Assembly: GCA_027494055.1 (NCBI GenBank)
Contig: JAOSJO010000012.1
Span: 62,001 to 126,000, forward strand
Direction: 5' to 3'
Origin: Anaerolineae bacterium
GTDB taxonomy: Bacteria; Chloroflexota; Anaerolineae; Aggregatilineales; JAFGMM01
DNA: 64,000 nucleotides
Shown here: piece by piece, positions 27,109-36,800 of the stretch
Layout of the letters: every line of letters begins with the position of its first letter
Numbering within the stretch: position 1 is the first letter of the stretch
Made by a program: the position numbers and the translations under genes
The notes under the pieces: generated by a model
Seen by the model: only the letters and a program-made list of their open reading frames with translations
Databases searched by the model: none
Told to the model about the DNA's origin: nothing

Positions 27109-28950
27109 GCGAGCCGGAGCGCGCGCGCGATCTTGACCAGTTGCTTGCGGGCGCGCGGCAGTCGCTTGCCCTGCTCCAGAGCCAGGCGCGCAGTGGTCGG
27201 GTCGATCTGGACTACCTGACCCGGCGTCTGGAAAGCCTCGCGGCGCTCCTCGAAACGCTGGCCGAAGAGCGCCAGCAGGGCCGGCCGCAGGTGCGGCTCG
27301 CGGCGCTTTACGAGGCCAGCAGGCTCATCGGCTCCACGTTGGAACTACAGGCCGTGCTCGACCAGGTGATGGACTCGGTCATCGCGCTCACCGGCGCGGA
27401 GCGGGGCTTCATCATGCTGCTCAACGACGACGGCGTGCTGGCGTTCCAGGTTGCGCGCAACCTGGACGAGGCGGCGATTGAGAGCGGCGACTTCGCGGTC
27501 AGCCGCACGATCACGCGCCAGGTGCTCGATAGCAACGCCCCCGTAGTGACGACCAACGCGGTCGAGGACCCCCGCTTCGCCAACCAGCTCAGCATCATGA
27601 CGCACAGCCTGCGCAGCATTATGGCGACGCCGCTGCGCGCGCGCGGGCGCTCCATCGGCGTCGTGTACGTGGACAACCGCATCCGCGCCGGCACTTTCAC
27701 GGAGGATGACCTGGCGCTGCTCGACGCCTTCGCGCAGCAGGCCGCCATCGCCATCGAAAACGCGCGCCTCTTCACCACCACCGACGCGCAACTCACCGAG
27801 CGTGTGGAGGAACTGCGGCGGCTCCGCCTCATCGACCGGCGGCTGAGCGAGACGCTGGACCTCGACGCGGCCAACGCCATCACGCTGGAGTGGGCCGCGC
27901 GCGTCACCGGCGCGCAGGCGGCGACGCTCTACCTGCGCGACCCGGAAGCGGAATCCGTCGCCTTCGAGCCGGCGGCCTTCTACCCGCAGGCAGCCGCCCC
28001 AATGACCTTGACGACCCGTGGGACGCCAGCCACCCGCTGGCGGGCCGCGTGCTCGAAAGCGGCGAGCCGGCGCGCCTTGAGCTGGGCGGCCAGTGGCAGA
28101 TGGCCGTCCCGGTGCGCCGCGAGCGCCAGATCGTGGGCCTGATCGCGCTCACGCACGACGCCGCGTTCGACGACGCAGCGGTGGAGTTCATCACCCGGCT
28201 GGCGGACCGCGCCGCCATCGCCATCGAGAATGCCCGCCTCTATAAGGAAGTGATCGACGCCAAGAACGCCACCGACGAATTCGTGAGCGTCGCTTCGCAC
28301 GAACTCAAGACGCCGATGACGAGCATCCTCGGCTACACCGACATGCTCCGCAAAGGGATCGCCGGCCCGGTCACCGAGCAGCAGTTGGGCTTGCTCGACG
28401 TGGTCGCACGCAACGTGCAGCGCATGGAGGTACTCGTCAGCGACCTGACCGACGTCAGCCGCATCGAAACCGGGCGCATCTTCATTGAGCTCAAAGATGT
28501 AGACATCAACGACGTGATTACGCAGGTGCGCGAGGCGACGATCCGGCAGATCGAGGAACGCCGCCACACGCTCGTCGTCAACGTGCCCCCGACGTCCCCA
28601 AGATCGAGGCCGACCCCAAGCGGCTGGTGCAGGTGCTGGTGAACCTGGTCAGCAACGCCTACAAGTACACGCCTGACGGCGGCAACATCACCATCGCGTG
28701 CCAGCGTCGCGAAGGCGCCGTGTGGATTGCGGTCCACGACACCGGCGTCGGCATGACCGAGACGGAGCTTGCGCAACTGGGCCGGAAGTTCTGGCGCGCC
28801 GACAACCCGCACGTCACCAACGAGAAGGGCACGGGCCTGGGGTTCGCCATCACCAAGAGCCTGATCGAGTTAATGGACGGCGCGCTGACCGTCCAGAGCC
28901 GGCCAGGCGAGGGCAGCACCTTTGCCTTCACCCTACCGGTGGCGTCCTGA
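27105..28950 (+). CDS. GAF-domain sensor histidine kinase (frameshifted)
   Basis: About 615 residues with no membrane segments, so a cytosolic sensor. Order: N-terminal helices, GAF 1 (RLAALYEASRLIGSTLEL to about residue 225), a second GAF (ETLDLDAANAITLEWAARVT onward), HisKA with phospho-acceptor His in VSVASHELKTPMTSILGYT, then HATPase_c with the N box LVNLVSNAYKYTPDGG, G1 HDTGVGMTE and G2 GTGLGFAITKS. Two single C deletions are inferred: in CCCC at 27997-28000 (joins PNDLDDPWDASHPL) and in CCCCC at 28586-28590 (joins VPPDVPKIEADPKRLVQVLV). It overlaps nth. No partner response regulator is adjacent. Confidence 0.9.
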
Positions 28951-29006
28951 CCGTTTCTGACCCCCACAGATATCCCGATATCCCAAAAAAAGCTAACCCA
29001 AAGCGC

Positions 29007-29035
29007 TTGACGGGATAGAACTATCGTGCTATGCT
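29007..29035 (+). promoter_or_regulatory. Sigma-70-type promoter of the nurA operon
   Basis: TTGACG at 29007-29012 and TATGCT at 29030-29035 with 17-bp spacing. The predicted leader is about 60 nt. Confidence 0.65.
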
Positions 29036-29100
29036 GGGCAATGTTAAAGAAACATACGTTCGGCGTGCGTACCGGATGATTCCGGGGGGATAGTATCTGT

Positions 29101-30352
29101 ATGACGCTGGATTTCACCCTCATCACCCCACAGGTCCACCAGATGAGCCAGGAAGTTGGGCGGCGGCGGCATACTCTGGACGAACGGGCCAAACGCGCGC
29201 GCGCGAAGCTGCGCCACTGGTCGAACCGGCTCGATGAAGCGACCGCGCACGTCCGGGAGGCCGACGCCGACTTTCGCGGCGCGTCGCCCCCTCATGACGC
29301 CGGCCGGCGAGCCGATGGCCGACGCCTACCCGCTGCCATCCTGCCCCGAAAGGGCCACGTTGGTCGCGGTGGACGGCTCGCAAATCTACCTCGACGAGCG
29401 CGCGACCGCGCTGTACTACCTCACCAATATCGGCGTCCTTATCTACCACCACGGCGCGGACATCGCGCCCGAATGCGAGCTGGACCCGCAGTTGTTCTAC
29501 CTCGACGACCACATCTACGCCGAAGGCCGGCTGGTGAACAACACCATCGTCAACACGCGGCGGACCAAGTTTGAGCGCGACCGGCTGGCCGAGGCCGCCT
29601 GGAAGTGCCGCCGCGACGCGCGCCCCCTGGTCGCCATCGCCGACGGGCCGCTGCTCTTCTGGGTCGGCTCGGAAATCCCGGAAAGCGAGCGCGAGCAGCA
29701 GATCATGCCGGGCTACTACATGGCGATGGAAAAGGTGCGCGACATCGACCATCTCTTCGAGGGCCACGCGGCGCTGGTGGGTTACGTGGATAAACCCAAC
29801 AGCTCCTACGTCGTCCGCCTGCTCCAGCTCCTCCCGCCTGTCGACGATGCCGAGGACGCAGAGCCGGAAGTCTTCGACGGGCTGGCTGACTGGGCGCTGT
29901 TCGGCGTAACGAGCGACCCGCTGCTTGCGCCCGGCGAGCGGTCGGCGCTCTTTGTGCAGCAGTCGCCCTATAACCAGCGCTACGCCGACCGCGACCCGGA
30001 CCTTGAGATCACGTTCTTCTACCTGAACACCGCCATGCCCGGCGAGACCCCATACCTGGCGCGCGTCGAGGTCCCCATGTGGGTGGCGCGCAACCGGGAA
30101 CTCGTGGACGCGGTGCACGCGCTGGTCTACAGCCAGTGCCAGTTGTACGGGCGCTATCCCTATATCCTGGCCCGTGCGGACGAACTGGCGGTCGTGCAGG
30201 GCCACGAAAAACGCGAACTGGACAACATGATCGACCTGGCGCTGCGCCGGAGCGGCCTCGCGCCGGACGAGAAAGGCGAGAAGCCCTCTGGCAAGGAAAA
30301 TGTATGGCGCGCATCGCGCGAACGGCACAGCTTAGCAAAAGGAATTCGATGA
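29101..30352 (+). CDS. nurA: NurA-domain nuclease (frameshifted)
   Basis: About 416 residues. The NurA signature LVAVDGSQIYLDERA carries the first metal-binding Asp, and later blocks (PLVAIADGPLLFW with a second Asp, YVDKPNSSYVVRLL) fit the family. A helical N-terminal region (RRRHTLDERAKRARAKLRHW) precedes it. An extra C in the run at 29287-29291 splits the N-terminus; removing it gives GASPLMTPAGEPMADAYP. NurA is a 5'-3' nuclease that works with the HerA translocase in DNA end resection, known mainly in archaea and some bacteria. The stop codon overlaps the start of the HAS-barrel gene (ATGATG). Confidence 0.8.
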
Positions 30353-30969
30353 TGGCGATAGAAGAACGTCTCGTAATCGGCCACGTCCTGCGCGGCAGCA
30401 CCACCGGGTTCGTGTGCGGCACGCGCATCAACAAGCTGGATTTGCCGCAGTTCGGCGCGTTCGTCGAAGCGCCGTGCGGCAACGGCGCGAACCACGGCGA
30501 CGCCGTGATCGGGTTGATCTACGCCATCCACGTTGACGACGACCCGCTCGTGCGGCAGTTGATCCTCGCCGACAATGTGACGCCCTCCACGCGGGAAGAC
30601 CAGCGCATCAACCGGATGGTGCCGGTCGAGATCAGCGTCATCAATGTGGGCCACATCGCCAACAACGCGCTGCGGCAGGCGTTGCCGCCGCGCCCGCCGC
30701 TCAGCCTGGCCGAGGTGGAAATGTGCCCGCCGTCCAGGATGGTGACTTTCTGCCAGCGCTTCGATTTCTTCCGCCTGGTGCTGAACGCGACTGAACTCCC
30801 CGCCGACGAGCTCCTCGCCGCGAGCCTGCTCCTCGCCGCCGACGCTCTCGACGACCCGCGCGAGCGCAGCGCCTTTCTGGTGCGCGCCGGGCGCGAGCTG
30901 GCGCGCCTGCTCAGCCGCGACCTGAGCCGGCTCGAAAGCGTGCTGAACCTGATCCGGCCGGCGGCGTGA
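30349..30969 (+). CDS. HAS-barrel-like protein coupled to nurA
   Basis: 206 residues. The N-terminal ~100 residues (RLVIGHVLRGSTTGFVCGTR, PQFGAFVEAP, DAVIGLIYAIHVDDDPLVRQ) resemble the HAS barrel, the N-terminal beta-barrel of HerA-type ATPases. The ~80-residue C-terminal part is helical (LAASLLLAADALDDPRERSA). There is no Walker A or B motif, so this is a barrel-only partner. Translational overlap with nurA suggests a stoichiometric complex in which it may bridge NurA to a HerA encoded elsewhere. Family assignment is by overall pattern and is not certain. Confidence 0.6.
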   Translation: MMAIEERLVIGHVLRGSTTGFVCGTRINKLDLPQFGAFVEAPCGNGANHGDAVIGLIYAIHVDDDPLVRQLILADNVTPSTREDQRINRMVPVEISVINVGHIANNALRQALPPRPPLSLAEVEMCPPSRMVTFCQRFDFFRLVLNATELPADELLAASLLLAADALDDPRERSAFLVRAGRELARLLSRDLSRLESVLNLIRPAA

Positions 30970-31074
30970 CCATGCGTGGTCTGAACACAGGCTTTCCGAC
31001 CTCCCCGATTTCGGGAAGTCTGTGTTATCCTTGATGCGAGACTTGCCTTACCATCATCGCAGCGAGGGAGCGGC

Positions 31075-31917
31075 ATGGCTGTCTCGATCAAAAAGGCGCG
31101 CGACTTCGTGTACGCCAACGGTACGCTGTGTGAGCGCGCGCTGTTCGCCTACTTCTTCGAGGGCATGAGCGCCGGCCAGCTCGAACGGCTGCACCAATGC
31201 CTCCTGTGCCACAAGAACCCCGATGGCGGCTGGGGCCACAGCCTTGAGCACGACATCAAGACCCCCCACTCGAACCCGTTGCAGCTTGAGTTCCTGCTCC
31301 AGATGGTCCGCGACACCGGTTTCCCGGTCGGCCACATCCTGGATGGCAGCGTCGCCTGGGTCGAGCGCAACCGGAATGAGGACGGCTCGCTGAAGAACCC
31401 GCCAACCGTGCTCGACTACCCGCACGCGCCCTGGTGGGAGAGCGGCGGCCAGACCGCGCCCGACTCGATCACCGGCAACCTGACCCGCCTCGGCATGTGC
31501 ACGCCCTCGCTGGCCGAGTCGACGCGGCGGTGGGTACAGGCCAACCTGACGCTGGAGAAGATCAGGGCCAACGACTGGCTGTTCATGTGCTATCACGCGC
31601 ACGACTATTTCATGAACGTCTACGACTTCCCCGACATCGCGGCGCACCGGGAGGCGACGCTCCAGAACATCATCAACCTGGCGGCGCGCGCGCCGGAGAA
31701 GCAGTACTACGTGCTGTTCTCGTTCGCGCCCACGCCCGACTCGCCGGTGGCGAAGGCGGTACCGCCGGACATCATCCAGCGCAACCTGGACTACCTGGCC
31801 GGGTCGCAGCGCGACGACGGCGGCTGGGACGACGAGCACGGCCTTCCGCAGTGGCAGCCTTACGCCACCATTGTTACACTCCTGGCGCTGCAACGATTCG
31901 GAAGGCTTGACGACTGA
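31075..31917 (+). CDS. Terpene-cyclase/prenyltransferase-fold repeat protein
   Basis: 280 residues with QW-like repeats of the squalene cyclase/prenyltransferase alpha-alpha barrel: NPDGGWGHSLEHD near residue 50, NEDGSLKNPPTVLDYPHAPW near 110 and SQRDDGGWDDEHGLPQWQP near 250. The class II cyclase DxDD acid motif is not present, and no signal peptide or membrane segment is seen, so enzymatic cyclisation is unlikely. The role is unknown. AGCGAGGGAGCGGC upstream is the probable binding site. Confidence 0.72.
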   Translation: MAVSIKKARDFVYANGTLCERALFAYFFEGMSAGQLERLHQCLLCHKNPDGGWGHSLEHDIKTPHSNPLQLEFLLQMVRDTGFPVGHILDGSVAWVERNRNEDGSLKNPPTVLDYPHAPWWESGGQTAPDSITGNLTRLGMCTPSLAESTRRWVQANLTLEKIRANDWLFMCYHAHDYFMNVYDFPDIAAHREATLQNIINLAARAPEKQYYVLFSFAPTPDSPVAKAVPPDIIQRNLDYLAGSQRDDGGWDDEHGLPQWQPYATIVTLLALQRFGRLDD

Positions 31918-31974
31918 CTCAAGTCCGGGCGCGCTTCTCCACAACCGGCGATAGCTTACTTGAGGGCTATTCCA

Positions 31975-32400
31975 ATGGCGCAAACCAGCGTACATGTGCA
32001 TACAATGCATGAAGCCAGCACCGCCGTCGGATGGGCGGGAAACCGCACACTCACGATTGATCGCCCGGAACAGGCAGGGGGCATGGGTCTAGGCTATAAC
32101 GGTGGCGAACTCCTCCTGCTCGCTATCGGGGCGTGTTACTGCAATGACATATTCCGCGAGGCGGCAAAGCTCGATATCGCGGTAAAGAGTGTCCACATCG
32201 ATGTGGAAGGAGACTGGGGCGGCGAGCCGGTCCGCGCACAGAATGTGTCTTTCGCAGTGAGGGTCGAGGCAGACGGCGATGAAGCCCAGATTCGGGCGCT
32301 CATCGAGCATACGGACCGCGTCGCCGAGATACACAACTCGTTGCGGCATGGCACATCCGTAACACTCACGGGCATTCAGGCAATACCGGTTCGGCGTTGA
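31975..32400 (+). CDS. OsmC/Ohr-family protein
   Basis: 141 residues. OsmC-type alpha/beta fold with [20 protein letters not shown], which holds the conserved Cys of the peroxidatic site; a second Cys two residues on replaces the distant resolving Cys of classic Ohr. The later strand [16 protein letters not shown] closes the domain. It might reduce organic hydroperoxides or bind hydrophobic ligands. I chose the ATG at 31975 over an in-frame ATG at 31960. Base composition is a little lower in GC than the flanking genes. Confidence 0.75.
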   Translation: MAQTSVHVHTMHEASTAVGWAGNRTLTIDRPEQAGGMGLGYNGGELLLLAIGACYCNDIFREAAKLDIAVKSVHIDVEGDWGGEPVRAQNVSFAVRVEADGDEAQIRALIEHTDRVAEIHNSLRHGTSVTLTGIQAIPVRR

Positions 32401-32447
32401 TCCCTGGCGCGTTAGCGTCCTTCAAGGCTGGACATACACGAGAATCG

Positions 32448-33688
32448 ATGTCCTTCGACTTCACCCTCCACGCCACCCACGACCGCGCCCGCCGGGGCAC
32501 GCTCACCACGCCCCACGGGGCCGTTGAGACGCCGACGCTCGCGTTCGTCGCGACGCAGGCCACCGTCAAGGCGATGGACGCCGCCGCGCTGGAAACGCTG
32601 GGCGTGCAACTGGTCATCGCCAACACCTATCACCTCTACCTCCGGCCCGGCCCGGAGACTGTGGCCGCGCTCGGCGGGCTGCACCACATGATGGGCTGGC
32701 CGCACCCCATCATGACTGACAGCGGCGGCTTCCAGGTGTTCAGCCTGGGGTCTTCCATCCGCGATGGCGTGGGTAAGGTCGCCAACATCTTCCCCGGCGA
32801 GTCCGCCCCCACCCCAACGCCCAACGCCCAGGGTCTTATGAAAGTCACCGAGGAAGGCGTTAGCTTCCGCTCACACCTGGACGGTCTCGGCGCGCACGTT
32901 GACGCCGGAGGCGTCCATCCAAATACAGGCGCAGCTCGGCGCAGACATCGTGGTGGCCTTCGACGAGTGCACCTCCCCGCTTGATGGCTATGACTACACG
33001 AAGGAATCCATGGAGCGCACCCGCCGCTGGGCGGCGCGCAGCCTGGAGGCCTTCGCCCGGTACGGCAGCGACGCGCAGCGCCTCTACGGCATCGTGCAGG
33101 GCGGCGCGTTCCGTGATCTACGCGAGACCAGCGCTGCCGTCATTGCCGGGATGCCGTTCTGGGGCTACTGCATCGGCGGCAGCCTGGGCAAGAGCAAGGA
33201 CGACATGTTCGCCATCCTCGACTGGACGCTGCCGCTGCTGCCGGCCGGCCGGCCGCGCCACCTGCTCGGCATCGGCGAGGTTGCGGACCTCTTCCAGGGC
33301 GTGGCGCGCGGCATCGATACGTTCGACTGCATCGTGCCCACGCGCTGGGCGCGAACCGGCTGGCTGATGCTGTCGCCGCAGGCGCACCGCGAGGCGTCCT
33401 CCCGGCAGTGCGCCGGGCAAACCGCGCCTCAACATCTTCAACGCGCAGTACGCCGACGACCCCGCGCCCATCGACCCGTACTGCGACTGCCCCACCTGCC
33501 AGCGCTATTCGCGCGGCTACCTGCGCCACCTCTTCAAAGCCAAAGAACTGCTCGCCTACCAACTGGCGACGGTCCACAACATCGCCTACTACGTGCGGCT
33601 GATGGCGCAACTTCGCGATGCAATCGTAGCCGGCAGCCTATCAGAACTGTATTTCGATTACACCGGCGAGACGCTCCACGTTACATGA
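32448..33688 (+). CDS. tgt: tRNA-guanine transglycosylase (frameshifted)
   Basis: About 413 residues. It exchanges G34 of GUN-anticodon tRNAs for a queuosine precursor. Motifs: [25 protein letters not shown] (active-site Asp), [58 protein letters not shown] (nucleophile Asp) and the zinc site [18 protein letters not shown] plus His. Two shifts are inferred: an extra base near 32885 ([14 protein letters not shown]) and an extra G in GGG at 33415-33417 ([16 protein letters not shown]). The residue after PTR is Trp (TRWARTG), where families usually have Asn or Ser; sequence error is possible. Other queuosine genes are absent. Confidence 0.9.
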
Positions 33689-33770
33689 CACCCTCCGGGT
33701 TCCGTACGAGTTTGTACGGAATTTGTTAACCTGGTACTTTGGCGTACTTTCTCTAACCAAAAACCCCTGC

Positions 33771-33776
33771 TATAGT
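33771..33776 (+). promoter_or_regulatory. -10 box upstream of the giant surface protein
   Basis: TATAGT with a weak TTCTCT -35 at 33749-33754 (16-bp spacing) in an AT-rich spacer. The predicted leader is about 110 nt. Confidence 0.4.
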
Positions 33777-33891
33777 ATTAACAAAGTTCATGAACGGCGA
33801 AAGCGCGGGCATCGCCAACTTTGCTTGCGCCGCATTAACTGTAGAATAGACATACCTTGCCGAACCGCAAAGGTGCATGGAGCGGGGTGCT

Positions 33892-36800
33892 ATGAACAAA
33901 AACAATCTGCCTCACTTACGCCTTCGCCGCGCGTGGCGGTTGCCTCTCGTGGCGCTCACACTGGCTGCGACGGTGGTCGCGATGGGCGTTCAGCCCGCGC
34001 TGGCGCAGGACGCGGTCATCCAGGGCGTCGTCTTCAACGACCTCAACGGAGACGGCACCTATGACACTTCTCCGAGACAGCGTTTAACGGCGTGACGCTA
34101 AACCTGTACCTGGATGACGACGACGGAGTCTTCGAGCCGAACACCGACGACACGCTTGAGGCCTCCGTCACAACGGATACTTTCGTTTCCGATTTTTTCA
34201 CGTTCAGCAACATCGATGGCCCGGAGCGTACTGGATCGAGGTCGTCGAGACCGGCCAACCCTTCGACGGCTGGGACCTCACCACCGACCCTGCCGATGTC
34301 AATCCCTACCTCCTGGTGGGTGTGGACGGGCACCAGCACGTATGATGTCAACTTCGGCTACCAGAATCCAGACGCCGGCACCGGCTCCATCGGCGACACT
34401 GTGTGGGATGACACCAACGGCAACGGCGTCGTCGATGCCGGCGAGCTGGGCCTCGACAACATCACCGTCGCGCTCACGGACACGGGCGCGGACCTGACCT
34501 GTGGCACGGGCGACGAGGGGCCTATCGCCACCCAGAGCACCATCGACGGCTCCTACGACTTCACCGCCCTGACCGCTGCGACCTACTGCGTTGAGGTGGA
34601 CGAAGCCGACCCCGACCTCCCCAGCGGCTACGTCCTGACCACGGCGGGCGTGTACACCGTCGATCTGGCCGACGGCCAGGACTACAACGACGCTGACTTC
34701 GGCTTCCGCAACCCCGCCAGCGGGTCCATCGGCGACCTGGTCTGGCGCGACGACAACGCGAACGGCGTCCAGGACGGCGGCGAGCCGGGCATCGTCGGCG
34801 TGTCGGTGGCGCTCAACGAAGGGACGTGCGCCGCCCCTGGCGCGCCGGTAGGCGGCAGCCCGCTGGTCACGAGCAGCGGCGGGGGTTACCTCTACGCCGG
34901 CCTTGCCGAGGGCAGCTACTGCGTGAACGTTGACGAAACCAGCGCCCCGGTGAACGGGTGGGCGCTGACGACCGGCAACGACCCGCTCGACGTGACGCTA
35001 ACCGCCGGGCAGGCGCTCCTCACCGCCGACTTCGGCTTCGAGCCGCCAGTCGATGCCACGACCGTCATCGCCGGGCAGATCTTCCAGGACTGGGACGCCA
35101 ACGGCGTGCGCGGCACCAGCGCCGCCGGCCTGGAAGACTGGTTCAACGGCCTGACGGTCAACCTGTACCTCGATGATGGCGACGGCGTCTTTGAACCCGG
35201 CGCGGAAGACGGCGCGCCGGTCGGCAGCGCAACCACCAGCGGCAACGGCGACTACACGTTCAACAACCTCCCCGTCCGCACCTACTGGATCGATGTCGAT
35301 GACGCCTCGGTCCCGACGGGATACACGCTGAGCACCGCCAACGAACCGCAACTGATCGCCGCCGCGTACCAGACCACCGTGACCGCGGCGCAGATCGGCT
35401 TCGCCCCCGACCAGATCAACATCAGCGGCCAGGTGCTCAACAACAGCACGAGCACCGGCATCGACGGCGTCACGGTCGAGATGTGGCGCGACCTGACTGG
35501 CGACGGTCCGAGCGCCGACGATATCCAGATTGCGACCACGGCCACCGCCGGCGGCGGCAACTACAGCTTCACCTTCGGCGGCCCTGACGACAACTACTAC
35601 GTGAGCGTCGATGAGACGACTCTGCCCACCCCGCCCGGCGGCTGGACCATCGCCGCGGGCGACACCAACCCCGCCGCGCTTGCCCTCACCGTGGGCCAGA
35701 CCGCGACCGGCGTTGACTTCGCCTACGACCCGCCCGTCGTGAACAGCATCAGCGGCGTGGTGTGGGATGACGCGAACGGCGACGGCATTGTCGATGCCGG
35801 CGAGACGGCGCGCTTTGCGAACGTCACGGTCACGCTGAACCGGGTGGACACCGACTGCGCCACCGTGGTCGAGACTGTGGGCACGGAGACGACCGCCGCC
35901 GACGGCGCGTTCGCGTTTACGCTCCTCTCCGACGACGAATACTGCGTCGCGGTCAACGAGGGCGACGTGCCGCTCACGCACCGGACCAACCGCACCACCC
36001 CCGCCGACAACCCGCAGCTTTACAGCGTCGCCGGCGGCACGGATGTGACGGATGCGAACTTCGGCTACCAGGCCACGGGTGCGGGCGCAATCAGCGGCGT
36101 GGTGTGGCTCGACCTGAACGACGACGGCGTGCTGGATGCAGGCGAGGTCAACCTGGCCGGCGTGCAGATCGACCTCTACCTTGACGACGGCGACGGCGTG
36201 TTCGAGCCGGGCGCGGATGACGGCGCGCCTCTCACCACGGCAAGCGCCGGCGACGGCACGTACAGCTTCTCCGGCCTCCCTGACGGCGATTACTTCTTCG
36301 ACCCGACGCCGCCGACCGGCTACGTAAGCACCACCGCGCCGGCTGCCCCGCTCACCCTGTCGGGCGGCGCGGCCATCACCGACGCTGATTTCGGCTTCCG
36401 CCCTGACGGCGCGGCCACCATCGGCGACCTCGTGTGGAACGACGACAACGGCAATGCCGTCTTCGAGCCGGGCGATGGCGAGACCGGCTTCGCCGGGGTG
36501 CAAGTGCATCTCTATCAAGACAACAACGGCGACGGTGCCCTCGACGGCGGCGATACGCTGCTCAACACGCAGACCACCGACGCCAGCGGCAACTACGCCT
36601 TCCCCACACTGCTGGACGGTGACTACATCGTGGACATTGAGGACGGCGATGTGGCCGGCTTCACCCTCAGTGGGCCGAGCAGCGACCCGCAGGCGGTCAC
36701 CATCAGCGGCGGGGCGAGCAACCTCGACGTGGACTTCGGCTACACGCAGGCGTTCACCATCGGCGACTTTGTGTGGAACGACGCCAACGACAACAGCGTC

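Noticed and set aside
29101..30969. NurA pair as part of a defence island
   Set aside because: No other defence genes, integrase or transposase nearby; flanks are housekeeping genes.
31075..33688. Terpenoid biosynthetic cluster around the cyclase-fold protein
   Set aside because: Neighbours are OsmC and tgt; no prenyl synthase, oxidase or DxDD motif supports it.
33700..33891. Possible riboswitch or small RNA before the giant surface protein
   Set aside because: The leader is AT-rich but I could not identify a conserved motif or stable hairpin; only a -10 box is supported.
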